A DNA stretch of 64,000 bases from an uncultured SAR86 cluster bacterium (GTDB lineage Bacteria > Pseudomonadota > Gammaproteobacteria > Magnimaribacterales > Magnimaribacteraceae), in NCBI GenBank assembly GCA_902517565.1, contig CABYCU010000004.1, positions 27,514-91,513 on the forward strand, given 5' to 3'. Shown piece by piece: positions 39,810-50,077 of the stretch. The notes beneath the pieces are model-generated. The model had not been told where the DNA came from. It was given only the letters and a program-made list of their open reading frames with translations, and did not search any database. Both the position numbers and the translations under genes were made by a program. Position 1 is the stretch's first letter; each line of letters opens with the position of its first letter.

Positions 39810-41189
39810 ATGTCTGTAGTAGCAATTGTTGGCCGTCCTAATGTAGGTAAGTCAACAATATTCAATATTCTTACTGCCTCTAAATCTGCAATAGTGGCAG
39901 ACTTTTCTGGGTTAACCAGAGATAGACAATACGGAAATCTTAAAAACTCCAATATCACTTTAATAGATACTGGCGGTATTAATGACAGTTCTGATGATAT
40001 ATCTCGAGCTATAAAGCAACAGACTGACCTTGCCATAGAAGAGGCTGATACTCTTCTTTTTGTTGTTGATGCTTTGGATGGATTAGTTTCTATGGATCAT
40101 GAGTTAGCTCAAAATCTCCGAAAATATGACAAGAAAACCATATTGCTTATAAACAAAGCAGATAACACTAAAATAGAGGAGTCATCTTCAGAATTTAACA
40201 GTTTTGGTTTTCAAGAAGTCATTTTCTTATCTGCTTCACATAATAAAGGTTTCGGTACTTTAAGAGAATGTTTGATGGATTTAGAAGATTCTGAAGCTTC
40301 AAGAGTAGAGGAAGTTGGAGATACTTCGTTAAAGATTTCCATAATTGGACGACCCAATGCCGGTAAATCAACTTTGATTAATGCTCTAATTGGAGAAGAT
40401 AGGTTAGTAGTTTCATCAGAATCTGGGACTACAAGAGATTCTATAGACGTCCCAATAGACACCGGTAAAAGAAAAGCTACTTTGATTGATACTGCTGGCA
40501 TGAGAAGGAAAAGATCTATTAAGGAAATAACAGAAAAATTTTCTGTATCAAAATCAGTTGAATCAATTAAAAGAGCTGATGTTGTGATACTACTGCTTGA
40601 CGCGTCTGAGAGCATTGTAGATCAGGACATACATCTTTTAGGCTTGACTCTAGCTATTGGTAGACCGGTTATTGTTGTTGCAAATAAGATGGACCTTTTA
40701 AAGAATCAAGATAAGGACAATTTGGAACATAAGATTAATCGTAAATTAAGGTTTGCCAGTTATTTATCATTACATTACATATCAGCCCAAGAAGGACGGG
40801 GGTTAAAGAAACTCCTCAATTTAGTTGAAAATATTTATCAAAACTCCCTTAAAGACCTCGATACATCAATTCTTAATAAAATTTTGAAAATAGCGCTTTC
40901 TAATCAACAACCTTCTATGTCTGGAAGGTTCAGACCAAAGCTTCGATATGTACACTCTGGAGGAAATAATCCTCCAAGGATAGTTATTCATGGAAATAAT
41001 CTCAAAGAGATACAGTCAAGTTATACGCGTTATCTAGAAAATTTCTTTAGGAATGAACTTAAGCTCGGTTCAACTCCTTTGGAGGTCATATACAAGGAAC
41101 AAAATAATCCCTTTAAGAATAAACCTAATCAACTAAATGAAAGGCAAATTAAAAAAAGAAAAAGATTGATTAAGAGACGAAAAAAATAA
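39810..41189 (+). CDS. der: Ribosome-assembly GTPase Der (EngA)
   Basis: Tandem GTPase needed for 50S subunit maturation. Both G domains are complete in 459 residues: the first with GRPNVGKST and NKAD, the second with GRPNAGKST, DTAGMRRK and NKMD. A KH-like C-terminal domain follows, with a very basic tail (KKRKRLIKRRKK). It is the usual last gene of this conserved cluster. Confidence 0.98.
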   Translation: MSVVAIVGRPNVGKSTIFNILTASKSAIVADFSGLTRDRQYGNLKNSNITLIDTGGINDSSDDISRAIKQQTDLAIEEADTLLFVVDALDGLVSMDHELAQNLRKYDKKTILLINKADNTKIEESSSEFNSFGFQEVIFLSASHNKGFGTLRECLMDLEDSEASRVEEVGDTSLKISIIGRPNAGKSTLINALIGEDRLVVSSESGTTRDSIDVPIDTGKRKATLIDTAGMRRKRSIKEITEKFSVSKSVESIKRADVVILLLDASESIVDQDIHLLGLTLAIGRPVIVVANKMDLLKNQDKDNLEHKINRKLRFASYLSLHYISAQEGRGLKKLLNLVENIYQNSLKDLDTSILNKILKIALSNQQPSMSGRFRPKLRYVHSGGNNPPRIVIHGNNLKEIQSSYTRYLENFFRNELKLGSTPLEVIYKEQNNPFKNKPNQLNERQIKKRKRLIKRRKK

Positions 41190-41192
41190 AAC

Positions 41193-43322
41193 ATGATTAA
41201 GTTTATTTATACTTTTCTGTTACTCTACTTTTCCTTATTACACTTCAGTGAAAATCAAATAAAAGACTTGAAAAACTTAAAACCTTCACCAGAAAAAATT
41301 CCAGTAACCTTTGAGGCTCATGGGGTAAAAAGAGTTGATAATTATTACTGGATGAGGGACGACTCTCGAAAAGATAGAAAGATTTTAACTCATCTAAATT
41401 CAGAAAATGACTACCTAGAGGACTGGTTTCTTTCAGGTAAAGATATCCGGTCCAAGCTCTTTGATGAAATCACAAGTCGAATACCGAAAAAGGAGGATTC
41501 TGTTCCGGTTAGGTTAAAGAATTATGAATATTTTAGAAGATATAAACCTGGAAATGAGCACGCTATTTATATTAGAAGAAGAGATAAGAATTCTAGAGAA
41601 TTTGTTTTACTTGATGTTAATGAACTTGCAAAAGGTGAGGACTTCTATCAATTAGCAAACTGGAGTATTTCCCCGCAAGAGAATCTTTTGGCTTTTGCTG
41701 AAGATCTTAACGGACGCAGACAATACAAAATAAAATTTAAAGATCTTGATACTGATTCAACGTATGACTATTCCATTGAGAATACTTCAGGCGACATGGC
41801 CTGGTCTAAAGATGGAAGATTTTTGTTTTATGTTCTTCGAGATGAAGAAACTTTGTTACCTTATAAAGTAAAAAGGCATGAGATAGGTACTTCGTTTGAA
41901 AAAGATACTATTGTCTATGAAGAAAATGATTCAACCTTTCATTTATCGGTAGGCAACACAAGATCCATGGAGTTTATTGAACTTAACAGCTCTTCAACTA
42001 CTAGTTCTGAGGTGAGACTAATTTATTCAGATGATCCGAAGATGGAGCCTTTAATCTTTCTAGAACGTGAAGACGATCATCTTTATTCAGTAGACCATGA
42101 TCCTGCGAGCAATAGATTTATTGTGGAGTCCAATTGGAATGCTATCAATTTCAGGCTTCTAGAAGCTAATTTAGAAAATTCAAATAATAAGAAGCTGTGG
42201 AAAGAATTGATTCCTCATAGAAAGGATGTGCTTCTGCAGTCAGTTATTCCATTTCCTCAACATCTTGTAATAATGGAAAGAGAGAACGGATTAAAAAATC
42301 TTAAAATTTTAGATAAGAAATCTCAATCTATAAAAAATATTAACTTTAATGATCCTACCTATACGGCATATCTAGCTGCTAATCCAGAATATGATACCGA
42401 CAGGTTTTATTTTGGATATTCCAGCATGAGGACCCCGGATAGTTTATTCTCTGTGGGGCTGTCCAGTGGTCGCAAGAGGCTTTTAAAGGAAGCTGAAGTC
42501 AAAGGACAATTTTCAAGTAGTGATTACAAAGTAGATCGTAAGTTTATTGAGGCTAGAGACGGAACTTTAGTGCCAGTGTCGCTGGTATATAAAAGAACTA
42601 AATTTAAGAAGAATAAAAATCCTTTGTTTGTGTATGGTTATGGTTCATATGGACTTTCTGTAGATGCTGGTTTTAGTTCCACTAGATTATCTCTTCTAGA
42701 TAGAGGTTTTGTTTTCGCGATAGCGCACATAAGAGGTGGTCAAGAAATGGGCCGACCTTGGTATGAAGACGGAAAAATATTTAACAAGTTAAATACCTTT
42801 TATGATTTCATTGATGTCACAAAAGGCTTACTTGATGAAGGTTTTGGTGATCCCGGGAGAGTTTACGCCGGAGGAGGTAGTGCCGGGGGATTGCTAATGG
42901 GTGCAATAGTGAACATGGAACCAAAACTCTATAAAGGAATTATTTCGAATGTTCCTTTTGTTGACGTAATTACGACTATGTCAGATCCAAGCATTCCTCT
43001 GACTACTGGAGAGTATAGCGAATGGGGCAATCCAGAGAATAAAGATGAATTTGAATATATTATGCAATATTCACCTTATGACAATATAGATGAGCATGAA
43101 TATCCTAGTATTTTAGTAACAGCAGGATTGTGGGATTCACAGGTTCAATATTACGAACCTGCCAAATATGTTGCTAAGTTAAGAGATTTTAATCAAAGCG
43201 ATAAACCAATTTTATTTAAAGTAAACATGAGCGCTGGTCATAGCGGTGTAAGTGGAAGATTCGAGAGTTTAAGGGAAGTCGCAATGGAATATGCTTTTTT
43301 GTTAAGGATAGATTCTGAATAA
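41193..43322 (+). CDS. S9A prolyl oligopeptidase family peptidase (oligopeptidase B-like)
   Basis: Serine peptidase that trims short peptides. The 709 residues have an N-terminal hydrophobic stretch (FIYTFLLLYFSLLHFS), which suggests export, a seven-bladed propeller domain starting around VKRVDNYYWMRDDSR, and a C-terminal alpha/beta hydrolase domain. The latter contains GGGSAGGLLMG (nucleophile Ser), the Asp region VTAGLWDSQV and the catalytic His in SAGHSGVSGR. Oligopeptidase B prefers Lys/Arg, but specificity here is inferred. Co-transcription with der (3-base gap) and the MFS gene (overlap) is likely. Confidence 0.9.
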   Translation: MIKFIYTFLLLYFSLLHFSENQIKDLKNLKPSPEKIPVTFEAHGVKRVDNYYWMRDDSRKDRKILTHLNSENDYLEDWFLSGKDIRSKLFDEITSRIPKKEDSVPVRLKNYEYFRRYKPGNEHAIYIRRRDKNSREFVLLDVNELAKGEDFYQLANWSISPQENLLAFAEDLNGRRQYKIKFKDLDTDSTYDYSIENTSGDMAWSKDGRFLFYVLRDEETLLPYKVKRHEIGTSFEKDTIVYEENDSTFHLSVGNTRSMEFIELNSSSTTSSEVRLIYSDDPKMEPLIFLEREDDHLYSVDHDPASNRFIVESNWNAINFRLLEANLENSNNKKLWKELIPHRKDVLLQSVIPFPQHLVIMERENGLKNLKILDKKSQSIKNINFNDPTYTAYLAANPEYDTDRFYFGYSSMRTPDSLFSVGLSSGRKRLLKEAEVKGQFSSSDYKVDRKFIEARDGTLVPVSLVYKRTKFKKNKNPLFVYGYGSYGLSVDAGFSSTRLSLLDRGFVFAIAHIRGGQEMGRPWYEDGKIFNKLNTFYDFIDVTKGLLDEGFGDPGRVYAGGGSAGGLLMGAIVNMEPKLYKGIISNVPFVDVITTMSDPSIPLTTGEYSEWGNPENKDEFEYIMQYSPYDNIDEHEYPSILVTAGLWDSQVQYYEPAKYVAKLRDFNQSDKPILFKVNMSAGHSGVSGRFESLREVAMEYAFLLRIDSE

Positions 43323-44557
43323 TGGAAACTAATAGTAAAGAAGCTGTTAATAGCAATCAAAAGATTTTATCGAGTTTAATGTTGGTAATATTATTTGTTA
43401 GTATGGGCCAATCTGTTTACTGGCAAACAATGCCAATTATTGGCAGAGAATTTAACTTTACTGAAATCGAGATTAATACTTTAGTTTCTATTTCAGCTGC
43501 AATGTTTATTGTGTTTACTCCTTTCTGGGGAAAACTGAGTGACAGAATAGGCAGAAAGAAAGTACTTTTAATAGGTCTATCTGGATATGTCTTATCAAAT
43601 ATAGTCTTTCTTTATTCAGCTTCTTTAGGACTAATAGGAACTTTTACTGGATTTTCGCTATTGATGATTTTACTGATATCGCGTGTTATCAATTCAGCTA
43701 TTGGAGCTGCTTCTAGGCCTGCTTCAGGTGCTTACGTCGCCGATGTAACTTCTGAAGAAGACAGATCTTCAGGAATGGGTAAGTTTGGGGCGGCTAACAA
43801 CATTGGAACAATACTTGGTCCAGTACTAGTAGGGTCATTAGTCGGATTAAATATTTTTAATATCCAAATACAAGAGTTTGGATTGCTAACCCCGCTTATT
43901 GTTATGTCGATGATCATGGCATTGGCGGCTATTTTTGTTTATGTCTATCTTCCCAATAATAAAATAGCTTCTAGTGAAGAAGTAAAAGAAACAAAAATAG
44001 TATTAGATTTCAATCTAAAACTACTCATATCAATCGGCGTCATTATCTTTACTGCATTCGCGATAGTGCAGTCAGTCACCGCTTTTTATATTCAAGACAG
44101 GTTTGGATATAACCTTGATCAAACAGCTAAAACAACTGCTCTTTTGTTGGGTACTATGGCTTTTATGTCTATAGTTTCTCAGCTAACTATAGTCCAGAAA
44201 TATAAAGGTGGACCATTAAACTTAATTAAATTTTCCATTCCTCTCTTTGTCTTAAGTAGTCTTCTTATTATTTTTTCCCCTAATTTCTTATTTATTTACT
44301 CTGGTATGGCCGCAATGGGACTAGCTATGGGACTGGCTTCGCCAGGGTATACTGCAGCTGCGTCTTTAAATGCAGATAAAGATAATCAAGGAGCTGCAGT
44401 AGGTCTAGCGATGGTAGCCCCGGGTATTGGTTTTGCATTAGGGCCCTTCTTGAGCGGTCTACTTTATAGCTCATCTATGAATATGCCCTTTATTTTTATT
44501 CTTCCTCTTTTCTTAATATTAATTCTGCTAATCAGAAAATTAGAGAAGAGTTATTAA
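43322..44557 (+). CDS. MFS transporter
   Basis: Twelve-helix major facilitator of 411 residues. Motif A appears in the loop between helices 2 and 3 as GKLSDRIGRKKVLL, and a motif C-like stretch with GPVLVG lies near residue 165, which points to drug/H+ antiporters (DHA1, TetA-like). Substrate is unknown. Its ATG overlaps the stop of the peptidase gene, so export of peptides or related compounds is conceivable but speculative. Confidence 0.85.
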   Translation: METNSKEAVNSNQKILSSLMLVILFVSMGQSVYWQTMPIIGREFNFTEIEINTLVSISAAMFIVFTPFWGKLSDRIGRKKVLLIGLSGYVLSNIVFLYSASLGLIGTFTGFSLLMILLISRVINSAIGAASRPASGAYVADVTSEEDRSSGMGKFGAANNIGTILGPVLVGSLVGLNIFNIQIQEFGLLTPLIVMSMIMALAAIFVYVYLPNNKIASSEEVKETKIVLDFNLKLLISIGVIIFTAFAIVQSVTAFYIQDRFGYNLDQTAKTTALLLGTMAFMSIVSQLTIVQKYKGGPLNLIKFSIPLFVLSSLLIIFSPNFLFIYSGMAAMGLAMGLASPGYTAAASLNADKDNQGAAVGLAMVAPGIGFALGPFLSGLLYSSSMNMPFIFILPLFLILILLIRKLEKSY

Positions 44558-44587
44558 ACAAAAGTGGTATTTGAGCTATCAAATAAC

Positions 44588-44593
44588 TATAAT
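44588..44593 (+). promoter_or_regulatory. -10-like element upstream of sdhC
   Basis: TATAAT lies 46 bases before the sdhC GTG in the 82-base gap after the MFS gene. A matching -35 is not obvious. It probably drives sdhCDAB. Confidence 0.45.
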
Positions 44594-44639
44594 GGCCATG
44601 CTTTTATACGCCCAAAAAGCAAATTCTTGATTTAAATAA

Positions 44640-45026
44640 GTGATTGAAAAAGACAACCGACCAGTAAACTTAAATTTACTAACAATTAGCCTTCCTATTA
44701 TAGGAGTTTCTTCTATTCTTCATAGAATATCTGGGCTAGCTGTTTTCTTTAGCTTTCCCCTGGTGGTTTGGTTGTTCAGTATTTCACTGAAGTCTGAGGA
44801 GAGTTTTGTGGTACTTACCAATCTATATGAAAATTCCTTGTTCTTAAAAATTATTACCTATCTAATTTTAGTTGGCTTTAGCTATCATTTACTGGCAGGT
44901 TCAAAGAAGTTATTAAGTGATGCCTTTGGTATAGGTGAAACTTTAGAGTCTGGACGATTCCTTTCTTGGTTAGTGTTTGGTTTGACTTTTATTATAGCTA
45001 TTTTCTTTTTAATCCAGGTATTTTGA
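44640..45026 (+). CDS. sdhC: Succinate dehydrogenase cytochrome b556 subunit
   Basis: Membrane anchor of complex II binding heme b and quinone. The 128 residues start RPVNLNLLTISLPI, contain the quinone-site SILHRISG and the heme-ligand His in SYHLLAGSKKLL; three membrane helices are visible. The second histidine seen seven residues later in E. coli SdhC is a Lys here, which is not the ligand. The start is GTG 44640. It is the first gene of sdhCDAB. Confidence 0.95.
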   Translation: MIEKDNRPVNLNLLTISLPIIGVSSILHRISGLAVFFSFPLVVWLFSISLKSEESFVVLTNLYENSLFLKIITYLILVGFSYHLLAGSKKLLSDAFGIGETLESGRFLSWLVFGLTFIIAIFFLIQVF

Positions 45027-45028
45027 TA

Positions 45029-45379
45029 ATGTTTTCAAGGCTTGGACATGGATCCAAAGAATTTCTGATAATAAGGGCGTGTGCTCTCTTAATGCTTTTT
45101 TATACTCTTTATCTGGGAGGTTTTGTAGTTGTTACAGATGAACTGAATTTTACTCTATGGTCTACATTTTTTGACAATGCCCTTAATAAAATACTTACTT
45201 CAGTATTCTTTCTGGCATTTGCAGTTCATACTTGGCTTGGTACTTGGGCAGTATCTAGCGATTACCTTACACCAAGAATATTTGGTAATTTAGGAAGAAT
45301 TTTAAACGTTAGTTTTAGGGGCATTGTTGCTGCGATCATAGTCTTAATCTTAACTTGGGCAATAATAATTATCTGGTAA
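45029..45379 (+). CDS. sdhD: Succinate dehydrogenase membrane anchor subunit
   Basis: Second membrane anchor of complex II. I start at ATG 45029 ([17 protein letters not shown]), two bases after sdhC, not at 44966 as in the track, because that would overlap sdhC. The 116 residues show three membrane helices and the heme-ligand region [15 protein letters not shown], with the conserved Asp-Tyr at the quinone site. The order sdhC-D-A-B is intact. Confidence 0.94.
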   Translation: MFSRLGHGSKEFLIIRACALLMLFYTLYLGGFVVVTDELNFTLWSTFFDNALNKILTSVFFLAFAVHTWLGTWAVSSDYLTPRIFGNLGRILNVSFRGIVAAIIVLILTWAIIIIW

Positions 45380-45384
45380 AAAAT

Positions 45385-47178
45385 ATGTTAGTAAATGAAA
45401 TAATAAATGCTAAAGATCTCCCGGTCATGGAATTTGACGGAATTATAGTAGGCGGTGGTGGTGCAGGCATGAGAGCCTCTCTTCAGCTTGCCGAATCAGG
45501 TCTTAATACAGCGGTCATATCAAAGGTTTTTCCTACTCGTTCTCATACTGTATCTGCCCAAGGTGGAATAACATGTGCGATTCAAAGCGACGATCCTGAT
45601 GACGATTGGAGATGGCACATGTTCGATACCGTGAAGGGATCTGATTATATAGGCGATCAAGAGGCGATTGAGTATATGTGCAGTGAAGGACCTAAAGCTG
45701 TTTTTGAGCTTGAGCATATGGGCCTGCCTTTTTCAAGAACAGAAGAAGGAAGGATTTATCAAAGACCCTTTGGAGGGCAATCCAAGGATTACGGAAAAGG
45801 AGGGCAGGCAACTAGAACCTGTGCTGCAGCAGATAGAACTGGTCATAGTCTTCTTCATACTTTATATCAAGCCAACTTGAAGGCAGGTACAAACTTCTTG
45901 AATGAGTGGTTTGCAGTAGATTTAGTACTCAACACAGATAAGGCTGTTGTGGGTGTAATAGCTTTTAAGATAGAAACAGGTGAAATTTACTATATCAAAT
46001 CAAAAGCAACAGTATTGGCTACTGGTGGTGCCGGTAGAATATACTCTTCGACTACTAATGCACTAATCAATTCTGGTGATGGAATAGGCATGGCTCTAAG
46101 AGCTGGAATGCCTGTTCAGGACATAGAGATGTGGCAATTTCACCCAACTGGAATACATGGAGCAGGTACCCTAGTTACAGAAGGATGTAGAGGAGAAGGC
46201 GGCTACCTTTTAAATAAAGATGGTGAGAGGTTCATGGAAAGGTATGCTCCGAATGCTAAAGATTTAGCTAGCAGAGATGTTGTTGCTAGATCGATGGCAC
46301 TAGAAATTCTAGAAGGCCGAGGATGTGGACCAAATGCAGATCATATTTTCTTAAGATTAGATCACTTAGGTCCTGAAGTGGTTCATAAACGACTTCCTGG
46401 AATTACAGAATTATCTAAGACATTTGCAGGTGTAGACCCTGCTGTAACTCCAATACCGGTTGTTCCGACTTGTCACTATATGATGGGCGGAATACCTACA
46501 AATATTAATGGGCAGGTGATTTCTGTTGCTAATGGCGAAGATACAATAATTGATGGTCTATACGCAGCTGGAGAGGTTGCATGTGTTTCAGTCCACGGTG
46601 GCAATAGACTTGGTGGAAATTCACTCTTAGACCTAGTTGTATTTGGAAGAGCGGCTGGTCTTTATATTGAAGAGGCAATGAAACAGGGTGTTGATCTTAA
46701 GGATGCCTCTCATGATGATATAGATAAAGCATTAGAGAGACTCAATAAATTAAATGCTTCTACAGAAGGAGATCAAGTGTCGGTACTAAAAGAAAAAATG
46801 CAGCAAAATATGCAAAATAATTTTGGTGTATTTAGAAGAGGCGATTTGATGGAAAAAGGTATAGGAGAACTAGCAAAGACTAGAGAAGAGGTTGATGCTA
46901 TTTTCTTACAGGATAAATCAGCTACATTCAATACCGCAAGGATTGAAGCTTTAGAAATGCAGAATCTATTTGAAGTGGCCGAGGCCACTGCTATAACTGC
47001 CAACGAAAGAAAAGAAAGTCGTGGTGCTCATGCAAGAGATGACTTTACAGAGCGCGACGATGATAATTGGTTAAAACACTCAATTTATTTTGCTGAAACA
47101 AAAGAAGTCAGTAAAAGAGATGTTAATTACAGACCTAAAACAGTCCAGGCATTTCAACCCATGGTAAGGAGTTATTAA
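45385..47178 (+). CDS. sdhA: Succinate dehydrogenase flavoprotein subunit
   Basis: Catalytic subunit with covalently bound FAD oxidising succinate to fumarate. I start at ATG 45385, 5 bases after sdhD; the track start lies within sdhD. The 597 residues include the dinucleotide fold [14 protein letters not shown], the FAD-attachment His in [15 protein letters not shown] and the RxxR/H active-site region [11 protein letters not shown]. The C-terminal domain ends with the usual [11 protein letters not shown]. Confidence 0.97.
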   Translation: MLVNEIINAKDLPVMEFDGIIVGGGGAGMRASLQLAESGLNTAVISKVFPTRSHTVSAQGGITCAIQSDDPDDDWRWHMFDTVKGSDYIGDQEAIEYMCSEGPKAVFELEHMGLPFSRTEEGRIYQRPFGGQSKDYGKGGQATRTCAAADRTGHSLLHTLYQANLKAGTNFLNEWFAVDLVLNTDKAVVGVIAFKIETGEIYYIKSKATVLATGGAGRIYSSTTNALINSGDGIGMALRAGMPVQDIEMWQFHPTGIHGAGTLVTEGCRGEGGYLLNKDGERFMERYAPNAKDLASRDVVARSMALEILEGRGCGPNADHIFLRLDHLGPEVVHKRLPGITELSKTFAGVDPAVTPIPVVPTCHYMMGGIPTNINGQVISVANGEDTIIDGLYAAGEVACVSVHGGNRLGGNSLLDLVVFGRAAGLYIEEAMKQGVDLKDASHDDIDKALERLNKLNASTEGDQVSVLKEKMQQNMQNNFGVFRRGDLMEKGIGELAKTREEVDAIFLQDKSATFNTARIEALEMQNLFEVAEATAITANERKESRGAHARDDFTERDDDNWLKHSIYFAETKEVSKRDVNYRPKTVQAFQPMVRSY

Positions 47179-47927
47179 TGAGCGCAGCGGTAATACCTGT
47201 AGCACAAATTAAAACAATAACGATGAGTATTTATCGTTACGATCCTACTGTGGATAAGAAACCATATATGCAGGATGTTGTAATAGAAATACCCACCGAT
47301 AAAGACATCATGGTCTTAGATGCCCTCCATCTAGCAAAGGCACAAGAACCTTCTTTATCATATAGAAGATCATGTAGAGAAGGTGTTTGTGGATCAGATG
47401 GGATGAATATCAATGGCAAGAATGGCCTTGCCTGTGTAACACCACTATCTGACGTTATAAAAAGGAATAAAATCACTCTTCGTCCAATGCCTGGTCTTCC
47501 TGTTGTGAGGGATTTGATAGTAGATATGAAGCAGTTCTTTGATCAACTTGAAAAGGTAAAACCTTATTTGATAACTAAAAGTGATTCACCAGATATTGAA
47601 AGAAAGCAGACGCCCGAAGATAGAGAAGAGCTAGATGGTCTTTACGAATGCATACTTTGTGGTTGTTGCTCAACTTCATGTCCTTCTTTTTGGTGGAACC
47701 CAGACAAATTTCTTGGTCCTGCTGCTTTACTGCAGTCTTGGAGATTTATTGCCGATACTCGCGATGAAGCAACTGAAGAAAGGCTTGACGACTTGGAAGA
47801 TGCATTTAGTCTATATAGATGCCATGGAATTATGAACTGCGTATCTGTTTGTCCGAAAGGTTTAAATCCCACTGAAGCAATCTCAAATATTAGAAATAAA
47901 TTACTCACTAGAGAAAAATCTAAGTAA
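47178..47927 (+). CDS. sdhB: Succinate dehydrogenase iron-sulfur subunit
   Basis: Electron-transfer subunit of complex II with three Fe-S clusters. The 249 residues carry the [2Fe-2S] motif SCREGVCGSDGM...C, the [4Fe-4S] motif CILCGCCSTSCP and the [3Fe-4S] motif CHGIMNCVSVCPKGLNP. Its ATG overlaps the sdhA stop by one base. A 108-base gap leads straight to sucC; sucA and sucB, normally here, are absent. Confidence 0.97.
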   Translation: MSAAVIPVAQIKTITMSIYRYDPTVDKKPYMQDVVIEIPTDKDIMVLDALHLAKAQEPSLSYRRSCREGVCGSDGMNINGKNGLACVTPLSDVIKRNKITLRPMPGLPVVRDLIVDMKQFFDQLEKVKPYLITKSDSPDIERKQTPEDREELDGLYECILCGCCSTSCPSFWWNPDKFLGPAALLQSWRFIADTRDEATEERLDDLEDAFSLYRCHGIMNCVSVCPKGLNPTEAISNIRNKLLTREKSK

Positions 47928-47981
47928 TATTCCTTTTCTTACTTTCAGACTCCTAAGTTCTTCATTTATCCTCTACAATGT

Positions 47982-47996
47982 TTGTCAAGAGTGACA
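47982..47996 (+). promoter_or_regulatory. Inverted repeat over a possible sucC -35 element
   Basis: TGTCA-AGAG-TGACA is a perfect 5-bp inverted repeat, and its left arm is part of TTGTCA, a -35-like hexamer. It lies in the gap between sdhB and sucC, 40 bases before the ATG. It could be an operator. It does not match the FNR or CRP consensus closely. Confidence 0.4.
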
Positions 47997-48035
47997 TGTT
48001 AGGGGGCTGTAAATTTTGAGTTTTAGGGAGAAAAA

Positions 48036-49208
48036 ATGAATCTGCACGAATACCAATCTAAACAACTATTCAGAGAATACAAAATATCTGTATCAGAAGG
48101 TTTAGCTGCAGCTTCAGTAGAAGAAGCAGAAAAAATAGCTAAGTCTTTAAATGTGAATAAATGGGTTGTGAAAGCTCAAGTTCATGCCGGAGGAAGAGGA
48201 AAGGCAGGAGGTGTTGAAGTTGTAGACAGCATTGAAAAAGTAAAAGAATTTGCTGATAAATGGTTAGGACAAAATCTAGTTACTTTTCAAACTGATGAAA
48301 AGGGCCAACCTGTGAACGAGATACTGATAGAAACGTGCACTGAAATTGATAAAGAACTTTATCTAGGGGCTGTTATAGATAGAGCTTCTCAAAGATTGGT
48401 TGTTATGGCATCAACTGAAGGAGGCGTGAATATAGAAGAGGTCGCTGAAGAAACTCCTGAAAAGATATTCAAAGCAGAAATAGATCCCATTACAGGTCCT
48501 AAACTATCACAAGCAACAGATCTTTCAGATAGGCTTGGATTAAATCAAACTCAGACCTCTCAATTTCAAGAAATATTCGATGGCTTGATAAAACTTTTTA
48601 TAGAGAAAGACTTATCCCTGGTCGAAGTTAACCCTCTTGTTATAACTTCTTCTGGAGACTTAATTTGCTTAGATGCAAAGATAAATGTAGATAGTAATGC
48701 TATTTATAGGCAAGATCAGATTGCAGCTTTGAGGGATCCATCCCAAGAAGACCAAAGAGAAGCTAAAGCTGCTGAGTGGGATTTAAGTTATGTTGCTTTA
48801 GACGGATCTATAGGCTGCATGGTCAATGGTGCAGGATTGGCTATGGGCACCATGGATATAATAAAACTGCATGGGGGAGAACCTGCAAATTTCCTAGATG
48901 TAGGTGGCACAGCTGATTCTAAGAGAGTCGCTGAAGCTTTTAAGATCATTCTTTCAGATAAGAATGTCAACACAGTTTTAATCAATATATTTGGAGGAAT
49001 AGTTAGATGTGATGTTATAGCTAACGGGATAGTTGAAGCTTTAACTGTCATGGGAGTATCAGTCCCCGTAGTTGTTAGATTGGAAGGAAACAGTGCTGAA
49101 AAAGGCTTAAGAATTCTTGATCAGTGTGAACTTAATATTATTCCGGCGTCTAATTTAGAAGAAGCTGCTAGCTTGGCTGTAAAAGCTTCGACAGGAGATA
49201 TTGCATGA
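48036..49208 (+). CDS. sucC: Succinyl-CoA ligase beta subunit
   Basis: ATP-grasp subunit of the TCA enzyme that converts succinyl-CoA to succinate with substrate-level phosphorylation. The 390 residues begin [12 protein letters not shown], have the [16 protein letters not shown] nucleotide-binding region and [16 protein letters not shown] at the C-terminus. The stop overlaps the sucD ATG by 4 bases. It is preceded by a GGGAG ribosome-binding site. Confidence 0.98.
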   Translation: MNLHEYQSKQLFREYKISVSEGLAAASVEEAEKIAKSLNVNKWVVKAQVHAGGRGKAGGVEVVDSIEKVKEFADKWLGQNLVTFQTDEKGQPVNEILIETCTEIDKELYLGAVIDRASQRLVVMASTEGGVNIEEVAEETPEKIFKAEIDPITGPKLSQATDLSDRLGLNQTQTSQFQEIFDGLIKLFIEKDLSLVEVNPLVITSSGDLICLDAKINVDSNAIYRQDQIAALRDPSQEDQREAKAAEWDLSYVALDGSIGCMVNGAGLAMGTMDIIKLHGGEPANFLDVGGTADSKRVAEAFKIILSDKNVNTVLINIFGGIVRCDVIANGIVEALTVMGVSVPVVVRLEGNSAEKGLRILDQCELNIIPASNLEEAASLAVKASTGDIA

Positions 49209-50077
49209 GCATTCTTATTGATAAAACTACAAAAGTTATTTGCCAGGGCTTTACTGGTGGCCAAGCCACTCAACACTGTATTCAGTGCATTGATTATGGA
49301 ACCGCTTTGGTTGGAGGAGTTACTCCTGGAAAAGGAGGGCAAACTCATTTAGATCTTCCTGTATTTAATACTGTTAAAGAAGCTGTGGAAAATACAGACG
49401 CAACAGCTAGCTTAATTTTTGTGCCAGCAAGGTTTTGTAAGTCATCAATCCTTGAAGCGGCTGAATCAGGTATTTCCTTGATTGTATGCATCACTGAAGG
49501 TATTCCAATAATTGATATGTTAGAAGTAAAAGCAAAATGTGATGATCTTGGAGTTAGGTTAATAGGGCCAAATTGTCCAGGAATTATTACACCAGGCGAA
49601 TCTAAGATGGGTATTATGCCTGGAGATATACATTTACCAGGCAGAGTAGGTATTATCTCTAGATCTGGAACTTTGACCTATGAGGCAGTAAAACAAACAT
49701 CTGACCTCGGCTTTGGCCAGACTAGTTGTGTTGGAATAGGTGGTGACCCAATACCGGGAACAAGCTTTATAGATGTTCTAGATTTATTTGAAAATGATAG
49801 TTCCACTGAAGCTATTGTCATGGTCGGTGAAATAGGCGGAACTGCCGAAGAGGCAGCTGCTGAATTTATTCAATCCAATGTAACTAAACCAGTTGTTTCT
49901 TATATTGCCGGTGTTACCGCTCCTCCTGGAAAAAGAATGGGGCATGCTGGAGCTATAATTGCAGGAGGTAAAGGTACTGCAGATGATAAATTTAAAGCGC
50001 TTGAAGCTGCAGGTGTTCATACAGTTAAAAGTCCTGCAGATATAGGGAAAGGTATTGCAGAGGTGACAGGATGGTAG
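49205..50077 (+). CDS. sucD: Succinyl-CoA ligase alpha subunit
   Basis: CoA-binding subunit that carries the phosphohistidine. The 290 residues start [21 protein letters not shown], contain [23 protein letters not shown] and the phosphorylated His in [11 protein letters not shown]. It is coupled to sucC by overlap and its end overlaps the next gene, an enoyl-CoA hydratase, by 7 bases. Confidence 0.98.
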   Translation: MSILIDKTTKVICQGFTGGQATQHCIQCIDYGTALVGGVTPGKGGQTHLDLPVFNTVKEAVENTDATASLIFVPARFCKSSILEAAESGISLIVCITEGIPIIDMLEVKAKCDDLGVRLIGPNCPGIITPGESKMGIMPGDIHLPGRVGIISRSGTLTYEAVKQTSDLGFGQTSCVGIGGDPIPGTSFIDVLDLFENDSSTEAIVMVGEIGGTAEEAAAEFIQSNVTKPVVSYIAGVTAPPGKRMGHAGAIIAGGKGTADDKFKALEAAGVHTVKSPADIGKGIAEVTGW

